Shown piece by piece: positions 8,950 through 18,232 of a stretch of DNA of 64,000 nt. The stretch lies in the NCBI RefSeq assembly GCF_003003285.1, contig NZ_PVTP01000002.1, positions 340,120-404,119 on the forward strand, read 5' to 3'. The stretch comes from Yoonia maritima (lineage in GTDB: Bacteria; Pseudomonadota; Alphaproteobacteria; Rhodobacterales; Rhodobacteraceae). The notes under the pieces were generated by a model, which did no database searches, was not told the origin of the DNA, and saw only the letters and a list, made by a program, of their open reading frames with translations. How positions within the stretch are numbered: the first letter of the stretch is position 1; the number at the start of each line of letters is the position of its first letter. Position numbers and translations under genes: made by a program.

Positions 8950-10059
8950 TTAGATGGCCTGAGCGATGGGCGCTGATGTCTGGTTGTCGCTGTTTGCGGC
9001 AATCAGGGCTGCGGTTTCATACCCCTTTACGACTAGGCGCGCCGTCTTCATGGTACTGGCTTTCAAGTCGCTTAGCTCAGGGAATATTGTGTGCAGTTCC
9101 TTTAATTGTTCGGCATCTAGTGCGCGTTTGCCTGTTTCACCTAGAAATAGCGTTTCCGCGGCGACGCCATCCGCCCAGATGATTTCGTGGTGATCAAAGA
9201 GTAAGTGTATGTATTCGACTTCGCCACCGCGTCGCACGGTGATGGTGTCGTCATTCACGAGGTGTTTGGCGGGAACTAAGACTTCGCTTGTTCCAAATAA
9301 TAGTTCGGCCTCTGGGCCTTGCAGCAGAATACGGTGCTGTGGGCTGACCTCTATATCCACGATGGCGTTCAGTGTGCCAGCCTTGATTTTAATGGGTGCG
9401 AGGCGACCAACTGCGGCGTAAGTACGTCGGCCGATCCATCTGACCGTCTGGATACCATGATCCATCGTCATTACTTGATCGCCCTCTGCGATGTGTTCGA
9501 TCATTCGTGGCCCACTTGGGCAGGCAATGCATGTGCCGCGCGTAAAGCAAAGCGGATCGCTATCAGCCCGGTCAGCGGCCATGTTATAGCCCTGACCTGC
9601 ATTATTATTCGCGTATATTGGTGACACCAATTCAAGTGAGCGAATAGCCTGCGCATTGATTGCTTCCTGATCCGCGTTCTCAATGGTCTCTGGGACCCAA
9701 TATGAGTTGCCGTTGACGTCTTGCATAACGTTGGCAGTGATCGTTGCGGTGGTTCCATCTTTGTACGTAATGACAGCGTTGAACACCATAATAGCATCAA
9801 ACGTTTGGGTTGGGCCGCCATCAATGCTAAATTGATCGTTTGAGGAGTTATTGTCTATATCGTAGGAAGTCGCCGAGCCTCCACCGAAGCCATTTCCTGC
9901 AGGATCAAAGTTTTTGATATCCCGAAATAAAGGGGCCTCTGACGAGCCATAGGTTCCCAAAGAATTAGTCACCGCAGACTGTTGCAACGTGGTGTTTCCC
10001 TCTTGCGGGTCCCAGATCGGAAGTTGCCCTAGAGAAAAGACTTTGAACGAAGTTGGCAT
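8950..10059 (-). CDS. Hint-domain protein with catalytic cysteine
   Basis: The 369-aa protein has two parts. Residues 1 to about 165 form a polar region rich in N, D, G and T with no signal peptide. A Hint_2 (Hedgehog/intein-type) domain starts at Cys171 (CFTRGTCIACPSGPR, then VRWIGRRTY). The later block VSPQHRILLQG supplies the family histidine. Hint domains can cut or splice the chain at their first cysteine. Rhodobacterales carry many such proteins, often thought to be secreted by type I systems, but their roles are unknown. The gene stands alone, and no secretion genes are adjacent. Confidence 0.85.
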   Translation of the reverse strand: MPTSFKVFSLGQLPIWDPQEGNTTLQQSAVTNSLGTYGSSEAPLFRDIKNFDPAGNGFGGGSATSYDIDNNSSNDQFSIDGGPTQTFDAIMVFNAVITYKDGTTATITANVMQDVNGNSYWVPETIENADQEAINAQAIRSLELVSPIYANNNAGQGYNMAADRADSDPLCFTRGTCIACPSGPRMIEHIAEGDQVMTMDHGIQTVRWIGRRTYAAVGRLAPIKIKAGTLNAIVDIEVSPQHRILLQGPEAELLFGTSEVLVPAKHLVNDDTITVRRGGEVEYIHLLFDHHEIIWADGVAAETLFLGETGKRALDAEQLKELHTIFPELSDLKASTMKTARLVVKGYETAALIAANSDNQTSAPIAQAI

Positions 10060-10277
10060 TGTTAGTGATCTCGCTTGATAATGTTCCGCGGTGTACGGGG
10101 GTAAGATTTGTTAAAAGCTGGTTTAGGCTACGCATTTATTACGCTGCCTAGTAATCACGAAGGTCGTTCACAATAGTTTCACCCGATTTAAATTATTTTG
10201 GATGCCGCTCCTTTTAGGAGGCTGACCGTTGTGGTTCGTCGAAACTAAGCTACGGTGGTCGAAAACGGAGACAAACC

Positions 10278-11162
10278 ATGCGTATCTTTTTTACGGGCGG
10301 CAGCGGCAAGGCTGGCAAACATGCGATTACCTATTTGCAAGGGCAGGGCCATACGGTCGTAAATGCGGATATGACCCCGTCGGGTTTGGATGTATCTGAG
10401 CTGCTGATTGACTTGACAGATGCGGGACAAGTCATTGGGGCCATGTCACAGTTTACTGATTTTCATGAATTGGATGCGGGAACCGGTGTGCCGAAATACG
10501 ATGCCGTCGTGCATTTCGCGGCTGTACCCCGCGTGATGATCGGCACGGACGGCGAATGCTTTCGCCAGAACACAATCACCACATACAATGTGATCGAAGC
10601 TGCCGTGAAGCTGGGTATCCCCAAGGTCATTTTCGCAAGTTCCGAAACCACCTATGCCGTTTGTTTTGCTGATGGTGAGGTGAAACCCGATTTCGTGCCC
10701 GTCGACGAAGATCACCCCACCGTGCCGCACGACAGTTATGCCATGTCTAAGGTCTGCAATGAGATGACGGCCAAGTCGTTTCAGGCCCGTTCAGGCATCG
10801 ACATCTATGGGCTGCGGATCAACAACGTGATCGAGCCGCATGAATACGCGACGAACTTCCCAGCCTTTATGGAAAACCCCGCGCTGCGCCGCCGTAACAT
10901 CTTTGCCTATATCGACGCGCGCGATCTGGGGCATATGGTTGATTGCTGCCTAAAAACGGATGGGCTGGGGTATGAGGTCTTTAACGTCGCCAACGACGAC
11001 ATGTCAGTTGGGATCACATCCGACGAAGTCATCGCGCAGTTTTATGAAGGTGTTCCCGTCAAACGGAAGATGCGCCCGGACGAGACGTTTTATGCCAATG
11101 ACAAAGCCAAGCAGATGGTCGGGTTCGCGCCCAAGCATTCTTGGCGGGATGTGTTGGGGTGA
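10278..11162 (+). CDS. NAD-dependent epimerase/dehydratase family protein
   Basis: An extended short-chain dehydrogenase of 294 aa. The nucleotide-binding motif is at the N-terminus (FFTGGSGKAGKHA), and the catalytic Tyr-x3-Lys pair is in DSYAMSKVCNEM near residue 155, with an upstream serine in ASSETTYAV. This family acts on nucleotide sugars and related substrates. The substrate cannot be read from the sequence, and neighbouring genes give no pathway. The gene appears monocistronic, with RBS-like GGAGAC before the ATG. Confidence 0.88.
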   Translation: MRIFFTGGSGKAGKHAITYLQGQGHTVVNADMTPSGLDVSELLIDLTDAGQVIGAMSQFTDFHELDAGTGVPKYDAVVHFAAVPRVMIGTDGECFRQNTITTYNVIEAAVKLGIPKVIFASSETTYAVCFADGEVKPDFVPVDEDHPTVPHDSYAMSKVCNEMTAKSFQARSGIDIYGLRINNVIEPHEYATNFPAFMENPALRRRNIFAYIDARDLGHMVDCCLKTDGLGYEVFNVANDDMSVGITSDEVIAQFYEGVPVKRKMRPDETFYANDKAKQMVGFAPKHSWRDVLG

Positions 11163-11378
11163 TGCGTACCATAACGTCGAAGTGTTTAGGCCTTGATCGC
11201 TACCAAGGTCAGCTTAGAGCCCGTATTAATGGATGCAGCTTGATGCACGGGTGTCCGCTATTACGACTATGTCAAAACGAGCCTTTGTGGAACGATAAGG
11301 GCTGATGCGTTAAATTTCAAAAGTGGTCGTTTGCAAAATTATTGGTGTCTTATTTCGTCCCAATATCCCTATGCTAAC

Positions 11379-11927
11379 CTACCTTTCTAAGGGAATTTCT
11401 AACATTCTAGCATCTGAAGCTATCAGGTCGTACCGTTCTACAAATTTGTGGATTTTGTCGCGCTCTTTGTCATAGGTAAGACACCACTCTCCGCAGGCTT
11501 CTCCTATAGTTTTTATCAATCTGGGAATCTCGTAGTATCCTGTTTTATTGGTATCAAGCTCGACTTCGGCAGGCATTTCACCAACATAGCCCACCAGCAT
11601 CCTAGTATGGCCAGATTCTACTTTTCGAGAGTTTAAGTTGCTCATATGCAGAAGTGAATTTCGATGTTCCCACAATTCTGCGGAGGTGATTCCTAGCTTC
11701 TGAATATCGGAATATGTGTCTAACCACTTGATGAACGTATTATGTCTTTCATCCCCATACTCGATGAAGCCTATGGAATCGATGGCAACAAATAAGAGTT
11801 TTGAAGCTGAAACGTAGTGGCGATTTTGAAACAGCAATCGAACAGGTTGGAAAAAATCATCATTTATAAGCTCAGTAAACTTGAAACCTTCATCAGTAAA
11901 ATATCTTCCGAAGTAATCGACAGCCAT
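11379..11927 (-). CDS. Hypothetical protein with HEPN-like motif
   Basis: The 182-aa protein has no recognised family. The start is the ATG at 11927, preceded by AAAAGGGGG. A GTG at 11933 is also in frame. It is soluble and mostly helical. The segment WEHRNSLLHMSNL (around residue 90) fits the R-N-x3-H pattern of HEPN ribonuclease domains, usually found in toxins, defence and RNA-processing proteins. This is inference from a short motif. No antitoxin-like nucleotidyltransferase gene is adjacent. The gene is AT rich and flanked by non-coding DNA, which suggests acquisition by transfer. Confidence 0.6.
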   Translation of the reverse strand: MAVDYFGRYFTDEGFKFTELINDDFFQPVRLLFQNRHYVSASKLLFVAIDSIGFIEYGDERHNTFIKWLDTYSDIQKLGITSAELWEHRNSLLHMSNLNSRKVESGHTRMLVGYVGEMPAEVELDTNKTGYYEIPRLIKTIGEACGEWCLTYDKERDKIHKFVERYDLIASDARMLEIPLER

Positions 11928-12219
11928 TAACACCCCCTTTTCGCCTCATTCTTTCACCGCGATGTACGCTTCTAAAATATTAAGTACATTGGAAACTACT
12001 TAACATAATTTGCTCTATGTCCTTTTCGATTTTTGGCTTCCCGATACGACTGTTTGTTGGCGGCTGCCTCAAAGCCGACATTGGTTCATTTGTAGCGAAC
12101 ACACCCATTGTCCCGCAGAGAGGCCATTGCCAATCAAGATTTCGCTACCCGTGACTAGATTCGCGGCCCATTGCTATTGGCGTCACTTCACTCAATAAGG
12201 TTAGTGAAGTGGACGCCGA

Positions 12220-12627
12220 ATGATACAAACAAATCAGCTAGTCGCCGTCATGGATGCCACTTGTGCCCTTTGCAGTTGGGGTGCACGTATGATCCATCGG
12301 CTTGATAAGTCGGGCGAGATTAAGATCGCCCCGATCCAATCTGATACCGGGGCGGCGTTGATGCGTGACAATGGGCTTGATCCGTTAGATCCGGATACTT
12401 GGTTGTTTATTGAAAATGGGACCGTTTGGCGCGATTTTGATGCGTTGATCCGGGTTGGACAACGCTTTGACGGGTGGGGCCGATTGTTCGTGGCTTTGCG
12501 GGTGATCCCGCGTCCAATCCGCAATTGGCTATACGCCCGTGTCGCCCGTAACCGCTATGCTCTGTTTGGACGCGGGGATATGTGTACCTTGCCCGACCCG
12601 AAATTCCGCGCGAGGTTGTTGTCGTGA
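12220..12627 (+). CDS. DCC-type thiol-disulfide oxidoreductase (DUF393)
   Basis: The 135-aa protein matches the DUF393/DCC family. An N-terminal strand leads to DATCALCSWGARMI, carrying the CxxC redox motif (residues about 15-18), followed by a thioredoxin-like layout and the C-terminal FGRGDMCTLPDP, which has a further cysteine. Members are small oxidoreductases of uncertain substrate. Its stop overlaps the GTG start of the next gene (GTGA), so the two are probably translated together. Confidence 0.88.
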   Translation: MIQTNQLVAVMDATCALCSWGARMIHRLDKSGEIKIAPIQSDTGAALMRDNGLDPLDPDTWLFIENGTVWRDFDALIRVGQRFDGWGRLFVALRVIPRPIRNWLYARVARNRYALFGRGDMCTLPDPKFRARLLS

Positions 12628-14237
12628 GAATTATCGTCCTTGGTGGCTACGGCGTGTTCGGGGCAAAGCTGGTTGATTTGCTCACCCGTGATAATCACGA
12701 GGTTATCGTGGCTGGGCGTTCTGTTGAAAAGGCAGAGGCACTGGCTGCTCAGTTCGGCGCTGGGCATTTGGCCGTGGATCGCTCTGGTGATTTGACACCG
12801 CTTTGGGCACTGAAACCTGATGCAGTTGTTGATGCCGCAGGTCCGTTTCACGCATATGGTGATGACCCATATTCGTTTGCAAAGGCCTGCATCGCGCAGG
12901 GCGTGAATTATCTTGATCTGGCGGATGATCCTGCCTTTTGCGCCGGAATTGCCGCATTGGACGAAGCGGCAAAGGCTGCCGGCGTGTTCGTGCTGTCCGG
13001 TGTGTCGAGTGTGCCGGCGATTTCGTCGTCGGCCGTGGCTGAACTCATCAAAGGTGCGGATGAAGTTGATACGATCAATACTGGAATCCTACCGGGAAAC
13101 CGCGCCCCACGTGGACGGTCTGTCGTAGCGAGTATTCTGCATCAATGCGGTGCCGATTTTGATGTGCCGATAGATGGCGCTAATGTCCCAATGCGCAGTT
13201 GGTCGCGCCCTGCGCGTTTCGACATAGGCAAGGGGATTGTGCGGTCAGGCTGGATGATTGAGGTTCCCGATCACAGATTATTTGCGCAGGCCTTTGGGGC
13301 GCGTTCTGTGCTGTTTCGCGCGGGGCTAGAGCTTGGGGTGATGAACTGGTCGTTGGCCGTCCTTTCTTGGCTGCGCGGCTTTTGGAGATTTCCAATACCA
13401 GAGTGGCTGATCAGTTTGCTGCTATGGCTGGCAAAGCTGCTTTATCCGTTTGGGACGGATGCGGGCGGTATGTCGGTTGCGGTCACAGTGCGGTCAAGCG
13501 TGGGATGGGAACGCCGGACATGGCGAATGGTCGCGACCAAGGGCGAGGGGCCGTACATTCCCGCAGTCGCTGCTCGCGTGGTGCTGCGTGCGCCTGCCAC
13601 GATACCAAAAGGGGCAAGGCCAGCCGTCGCGATCATTTCATTGGATGCGATACGCGATGGCATGGCTGATTTAGCGGTATCGACTGAAACGTTAACTCAA
13701 CAAGTGCAGCCTTTGTTTGCCCGCCATCTTGAGGCGGGAAACCAGGATCTACCAGCCGCGGTTCAAGAGCTTCACGCAATATACGGGCCGCGACGCTGGG
13801 TTGGCCGTGGTGCCGTCACACGCGGACAATCTACATGGGCGCGCCTTTTAGGGGCGCTATTTCGTTTTCCTACAGATGCTTCAGATATCCCGGTGAGCGT
13901 GATGATGACGCCTTATAACGGTGGTGAACGCTGGGAGCGAAGTTTTGATGGGCAAAAATTCAGATCTTATCTAGGCCGACATAAGGGTAAGATGACCGAG
14001 AGGTTCGGACCATTCACGTTTACGCTTGGGTTGTACGTTGACGAGGACCAACTGCATTTCCCAGTGATAGCTGGACGTGTTGGGCCGATCCCATTGCCAC
14101 AGTTTGCGCTGCCCAAAAGCGTATCGCGTGAGTATGAAAAAGACGGACGCTTTCATTTTGATGTATCACTTATGGCCCCATTCACGGGTGCGCCCGTTGT
14201 GCATTACCAAGGGTGGTTAGAGCGTAGTGCATCGTAG
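12624..14237 (+). CDS. Saccharopine dehydrogenase-like protein with DUF4166 domain
   Basis: The 537-aa protein joins two modules. Residues 1 to about 300 form a Rossmann NADP-binding saccharopine dehydrogenase-like domain (IIVLGGYGVFGAKLVDLL). The last 170 residues are a DUF4166 domain (GGERWERSFDGQKFRS, then TERFGPFTF and VHYQGWLE). Hydrophobic helices near 235-285 may touch the membrane. The start is GTG 12624, which overlaps the stop of the DCC gene. The reaction is unknown; it is probably not saccharopine cleavage, since that name covers a broad fold. Its TAG stop forms part of a REP-like GTAG foot. Confidence 0.87.
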   Translation: MRIIVLGGYGVFGAKLVDLLTRDNHEVIVAGRSVEKAEALAAQFGAGHLAVDRSGDLTPLWALKPDAVVDAAGPFHAYGDDPYSFAKACIAQGVNYLDLADDPAFCAGIAALDEAAKAAGVFVLSGVSSVPAISSSAVAELIKGADEVDTINTGILPGNRAPRGRSVVASILHQCGADFDVPIDGANVPMRSWSRPARFDIGKGIVRSGWMIEVPDHRLFAQAFGARSVLFRAGLELGVMNWSLAVLSWLRGFWRFPIPEWLISLLLWLAKLLYPFGTDAGGMSVAVTVRSSVGWERRTWRMVATKGEGPYIPAVAARVVLRAPATIPKGARPAVAIISLDAIRDGMADLAVSTETLTQQVQPLFARHLEAGNQDLPAAVQELHAIYGPRRWVGRGAVTRGQSTWARLLGALFRFPTDASDIPVSVMMTPYNGGERWERSFDGQKFRSYLGRHKGKMTERFGPFTFTLGLYVDEDQLHFPVIAGRVGPIPLPQFALPKSVSREYEKDGRFHFDVSLMAPFTGAPVVHYQGWLERSAS

Positions 14238-14255
14238 GGTGGATTTTAATCCACC
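14234..14255 (+). repeat. REP-like palindrome, copy 2
   Basis: GTAG is followed by GGTGGATT-TT-AATCCACC, a perfect 8-bp stem (9 bp with the flanking G and C). The GTAG foot contains the TAG stop of the upstream gene. The element sits between two convergent genes and could act as a bidirectional terminator or processing site. Confidence 0.8.
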
Positions 14256-14259
14256 CGGA

Positions 14260-14910
14260 TCAAGCTTCGGCAATTGAAATCAAAAGATTGTTGAGCGGCC
14301 ACAAATTTGTGAACGTATCGGTCAGGATTTGATTTAACGGTGTGTCCGGCGTAACTGGCCGGCTGGCAACGACAGCTTTCATGCGTAAAAACGATGCCGC
14401 TGCATGACCTTTGTCATAAGGGGGCGGAACGCGTTTCAACGCCGGTTCCCGAAATGCAAAACCGGCGGTTTCAAGCCCCGTGAGAATGGCAAGCATACGG
14501 TCAGTATCTAGATCAAGCATCTCGCGCCAATTGGTGATCATTGCTTTTTCAAATCCCATCATGCCCGCACCAGCGGTCACATAATCGGCACCAACACCAA
14601 AGAAAAAGATGGGGTTTTGAGGAGCGCCGGATTCGATTTGCCACATCATGTGCAGGTGTGGCTTGTAAGGTGTCTTGTCCTTTGAAAACCGGACATCACG
14701 ATGCGGGCGGAACAGTTTTGTCTTTATCGGGGCGTCTGTAAGTTCAGACAGCGGGGTGATCATATCATCAAGTAACGCAAGCGCGGCTGGTTTCAGTTGG
14801 TCGTCATAGGTCGCCCTATTTTGCGTCCACCAATCCTTGGTGTTGTTGGCAGTAAGCTGTTTATAGAATGGCTGCGCGTCGGAAATTATTCGTTCATAGT
14901 CGCTTCCCAT
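14260..14910 (-). CDS. DUF2461 domain protein
   Basis: The 216-aa protein matches the DUF2461 (TIGR02453) family: FYKQLTANNTKDWWTQNRATY near the N-terminus, the core KTKLFRPHRDVRFSKDKTPYK around residue 65, and a C-terminal PPPYDKGH region. The family is widespread and of unknown function. It is soluble, with no signal peptide. RBS: GGAGAC upstream of the ATG. It is convergent with the DUF4166 gene and divergent from the MATE pump. Confidence 0.88.
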   Translation of the reverse strand: MGSDYERIISDAQPFYKQLTANNTKDWWTQNRATYDDQLKPAALALLDDMITPLSELTDAPIKTKLFRPHRDVRFSKDKTPYKPHLHMMWQIESGAPQNPIFFFGVGADYVTAGAGMMGFEKAMITNWREMLDLDTDRMLAILTGLETAGFAFREPALKRVPPPYDKGHAAASFLRMKAVVASRPVTPDTPLNQILTDTFTNLWPLNNLLISIAEA

Positions 14911-14997
14911 CGTTGTCTCCGGTTTTCAGTCAACATGTCACGCGAGGCGCATTGATGTCTATGGACGGGCGGTAAAATCCCCCATAAGCCTTTGCAT

Positions 14998-16359
14998 ATG
15001 GAACGTATCGCACAATCATACCCTGAACATATCCGGGCGGTGGCCAAGCTTGGTTTGCCATTAATCCTAAGCAATGTGGCGCAGTTTGCGATCCACATGA
15101 CCGATACGATTATGCTTGGTTGGTATAATGTGACTGCGCTTGCAGCATCAACCATCGCGGGCACGATGCTGTTCGTGGTGTTTATTGTTGGCGCTGGGTT
15201 TGCACAGGCCGTTACCCCGTTGGTTGCATCTGCAGCAGAAGAAGGGGATGAGACCCAAGTTCGCCGTGTGACCCGCATGGGGCTATGGCTGTCGATCTTT
15301 TACGGGCTTGCAGTGACTGTCCCGTTTTTCTGGGCGAAAGATATTCTGATTGCGATTGGGCAAGATGCAGATGTGGCGCAGTTGGCCCATTATTATCTAC
15401 AGATCACAATTTGGCAGATGATCCCGGCTCTGATCGTGATGACGCTAAAGTCGTTTTTGTCAGCACTTGAACATATCTCAGTGCTGCTATGGGCGACGGT
15501 AGGGACTGCCGTCATGAATGGGTTCGTTAACTATGCGCTGATATTCGGCAATTGGGGCGCACCCGAATTGGGTATTCGTGGCGCTGCGATTGCGTCTGTT
15601 ACGGTGACGATTGTTTCGGTCGCTATTCTGGTGGGATATACGTTACGCGTCTTGCCACAGTATCAACTGTTCAAGAATTTCCTGCGTAGTGACCGCGAGA
15701 TTTTAAACCGCGTGTTCCGGCTTGGCTGGCCGATTGGCTTAACGTCGTTGGCCGAGGGCGGATTGTTCAGTGCAAGCGCGGTCATGATGGGCTGGATTGG
15801 TGCGATTGAACTGGCGGCGCATGGCATCGCTATTCAATTGGCGAGCCTGACATTCATGGTGCACATCGGCTTTAGCCAAGCCGCGACTGTGCGGGCGGGG
15901 CGGGCTCTTGGTCGTAAAGACCCTGTATCGCTACGCCGCGGTGGAATCACTGCGATTTGCATGTCCGGATTGTTCGCGTTGGTCACTTCAGCATTGTTTA
16001 TGCTGTTCCCAGAATTTTTGGTGTCACTGTTTGTTGACCCTGATGAACCTGCTCGGTTGACGCTGGTGTCTGTCGGGGCGCAGCTGGTTGTGATTGCTGC
16101 CTTGTTTCAAATCGTCGATGCCGCACAGGTGCTTGCGCTTGGTCTATTGCGTGGCCTTCAGGACACTGCTGTCCCGATGGTCATGGCAACGATCAGCTAT
16201 TGGGTGATCGGCCTACCAGCAAGTTATGTGCTGGCGTTTTGGTTCGGGTATGGCGCCGCCGGGCTTTGGATGGGGCTTGTCGTTGGATTGGCGGTCGCAT
16301 CAGTGTTGCTGATGTGGCGTTTTTGGAAGCAACTATTCAAGCAGTTCCAGATCACGTAA
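14998..16359 (+). CDS. MATE family efflux transporter
   Basis: The 453-aa inner-membrane protein has about twelve hydrophobic segments in two homologous halves. The N-terminal half carries the MATE signature (PLILSNVAQFAIHMTDTIML and then AGTMLFVVF), and the second half repeats it (WPIGLTSLAEGGLFSASAVM). MATE pumps expel drugs and metabolites in exchange for Na+ or H+. The start is the ATG at 14998. The 3' end overlaps the convergent Hint-domain gene by 27 bases. Confidence 0.93.
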   Translation: MERIAQSYPEHIRAVAKLGLPLILSNVAQFAIHMTDTIMLGWYNVTALAASTIAGTMLFVVFIVGAGFAQAVTPLVASAAEEGDETQVRRVTRMGLWLSIFYGLAVTVPFFWAKDILIAIGQDADVAQLAHYYLQITIWQMIPALIVMTLKSFLSALEHISVLLWATVGTAVMNGFVNYALIFGNWGAPELGIRGAAIASVTVTIVSVAILVGYTLRVLPQYQLFKNFLRSDREILNRVFRLGWPIGLTSLAEGGLFSASAVMMGWIGAIELAAHGIAIQLASLTFMVHIGFSQAATVRAGRALGRKDPVSLRRGGITAICMSGLFALVTSALFMLFPEFLVSLFVDPDEPARLTLVSVGAQLVVIAALFQIVDAAQVLALGLLRGLQDTAVPMVMATISYWVIGLPASYVLAFWFGYGAAGLWMGLVVGLAVASVLLMWRFWKQLFKQFQIT

Positions 16360-17106
16360 GCGAAGGCGCGGGTTTCGCATTTCGCCAAAATCATCCAGAT
16401 CAATTTTGTGCGGAAACAAAGACAAATATTGCACAAGCATTTCACCGCGCAGACCAAGCGCGAAGAACGTACCGGGGTGCATGCTTTCTATTTCGATGCC
16501 ATTGACCAAGATGCTTTCCTGACGCGAAAATCCAAGTTGGAAGACATTCACTGGCTGCGCTGGGCGAAGTTCAATGAACTGGCTGCCGTCGATGAAATCG
16601 CGGACGGGAATAAAAGCGGCCCGTTTCCCGGTCAAGGTACGGACACCCGTCGCGCGGTGAAGGATATGTGCGGTCGGGCCGAGAATCAAATCTGGTGATG
16701 GGCGTGATGGGCCTAATGACTCTGCGGTTATGCGCGTGAGGCAGTTGTTTTCACTGTTGGTGTTCGTGTCATCCGGCTGGATCAGCATTGCGCCGCGCCA
16801 TAACAATGTTTCGAATTCACCATTGGCAAGACGTACGCGATCACCTGGCAGCAGATCCTCAATCGTCATAGGGCCATTGCTAGTGACGACCATCGCACCC
16901 CGTCCTAACGCCCCGAAAGCATTTTCAAATGCAGGCAAAGCTGGTGCAATACGCGACATTTCGGCAATGTCTCCGTTAGGGAGAAGATAGCTGATTTCGT
17001 ATTTACGTGTCGGAATATTGCTTGCGGCATATCTGCTCCGCCGCGCCGCTTCGGTGTTGGTCGTGCCAATTGTGGGGTCGGCCCCAGTGTTAAGGGGTGG
17101 GTTCAT
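16333..17106 (-). CDS. Hint-domain protein lacking the usual cysteine
   Basis: The protein is about 257 aa from the ATG at 17106, or 269 aa from a GTG at 17142. After a polar N-terminus it has a Hint-type module (GPMTIEDLLPGDRVRLANGE, then LLWRGAMLIQ) and a second block with GPTAHILHRATGVRT and VRDFIDGSQF. At the place where active Hint domains have Cys it reads GALGRGAMVV, so self-cleavage by the normal route looks impossible. Rhodobacterales have many such relatives. No signal peptide is seen. It overlaps the MATE gene tail to tail. Confidence 0.82.
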   Translation of the reverse strand: MNPPLNTGADPTIGTTNTEAARRSRYAASNIPTRKYEISYLLPNGDIAEMSRIAPALPAFENAFGALGRGAMVVTSNGPMTIEDLLPGDRVRLANGEFETLLWRGAMLIQPDDTNTNSENNCLTRITAESLGPSRPSPDLILGPTAHILHRATGVRTLTGKRAAFIPVRDFIDGSQFIELRPAQPVNVFQLGFSRQESILVNGIEIESMHPGTFFALGLRGEMLVQYLSLFPHKIDLDDFGEMRNPRLRLRDLELLE

Positions 17107-17476
17107 GTGGATGCCTATCGGGGTTCGATCAAACTTTTGCACTTAAGGTGCAAATTTGATTGGAAATTTTGATTTCTTGATCAAAGTGGAGTGAAGACGA
17201 AATGTCAAAAAAATTGATTTTACTTGGCCGAATTTCGCCATGTCCAAAGCGAACATAGGCTAAGTTCTGCGTGCAATCATAAGTTGCCTTGGTTTTCCGC
17301 GCTGCCAAGGAAGTACGCTATTGTAGCTGAGTATTGCGGTTGTTACCGCGGCTTGCCAACGTTGCTTCATCATCGTCCCTCGTGATCTGCGAGGCCCACG
17401 GATGTGAGCCTAATTGCCGAGCATTAGCTGTAATTCAGGCATTTATTGGGCGTATTGATGATGTTTTACCTTATGG
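17107..17476. other. Non-coding spacer with a small inverted repeat
   Basis: This spacer of 370 bases lies upstream of the Hint gene and downstream of pgeF (both minus strand). It contains TTTGCAC (17136-17142) and GTGCAAA (17148-17154) around a 5-base centre, a possible operator or hairpin in the leader of the Hint gene. I see no RNA gene or coding region in the rest. Confidence 0.5.
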
Positions 17477-18232
17477 TTAAAGTGAGATCGCGGCGATCAA
17501 ACGGCCATAGTCGGCTTCTTTTTGGTGGACTGTACGTCGGTAGCTATAAAACCGATCAGGATCGCTATAGGTGCAATTGTGTGTCCAGCTTGCCTGTGTG
17601 ATGCCGCATTCATGCAGTTTCATCAGGCCAAAACCCGGTAGATCAAAGTGAAACCGATCATCGCTTCCGGCGACAAAAAAGCGATCAAGTTTTGGATCCT
17701 GCGCGGTGAATTGATCCATAAAGTCGGGTCCGACCTCATAGGCGCGCTGGCTAATGCACGGACCGATGACTGCTGTGATATTGGCTGCTGATGCGCCAAG
17801 GGATTCCATTTTGCTGACCGTGTCTGCAAGCACGCCGTTTAGGGCGCCCTTCCATCCTGCGTGAGCAGCACCGATGACGCCTGCTTTGCTATCGGCAAAA
17901 AGAACAGGTTGGCAGTCTGCGGTTAAAACCGACAGCGCCATACCTTTGGTCGCGGTGACAATCGCGTCTGCTTTGGGGTGTTGGTCTTGCGGGCCATCGG
18001 CGATGACCGCGTCGGCAGAGTGTATCTGGTGTACGCCAACCAAGTGATCGGGTGCGACGTGCATTGCCTGGGCGACGCGTGCGCGGTTGATGCTGACGAT
18101 ATCATGCTGGTCAGAGCTGCCGTAACCGCAGTTCAATCCTGCGAACACGCCGGATGATGCGCCGCCACGACGCGTAAAGAATCCGTGCGTTGTGCCGTCT
18201 AGGTCGGGGCTGGTGATGATGTCGAGAGTCAT
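17477..18232 (-). CDS. pgeF: Peptidoglycan editing factor PgeF (YfiH family)
   Basis: The 251-aa protein belongs to the YfiH/PgeF family of multicopper-like polyphenol oxidases, which help keep peptidoglycan composition correct. Metal- and substrate-site motifs are visible: VHQIHSADAV near residue 65, LTADCQPVLF near 105, AAHAGWKGALNGV near 122 and VIGPCISQRAYEVG near 155, supplying the conserved His/Cys/His set. Its start overlaps the stop of the upstream methyltransferase by 4 bases, so it is part of a lgt-methyltransferase-pgeF operon. Confidence 0.93.
   Translation of the reverse strand: MTLDIITSPDLDGTTHGFFTRRGGASSGVFAGLNCGYGSSDQHDIVSINRARVAQAMHVAPDHLVGVHQIHSADAVIADGPQDQHPKADAIVTATKGMALSVLTADCQPVLFADSKAGVIGAAHAGWKGALNGVLADTVSKMESLGASAANITAVIGPCISQRAYEVGPDFMDQFTAQDPKLDRFFVAGSDDRFHFDLPGFGLMKLHECGITQASWTHNCTYSDPDRFYSYRRTVHQKEADYGRLIAAISL

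Noticed and set aside
10166..10180. Possible SOS box GTTC-N7-TTTC upstream of the epimerase gene
   Set aside because: One base differs from GTTC-N7-GTTC in the second half-site, and the gene has no link to DNA repair.
12010..12198. 62-codon open frame in the spacer before the DCC gene
   Set aside because: Amino acid pattern is unlike a protein (many C, W, H), there is no RBS and no family resemblance. It looks like decayed or random sequence.
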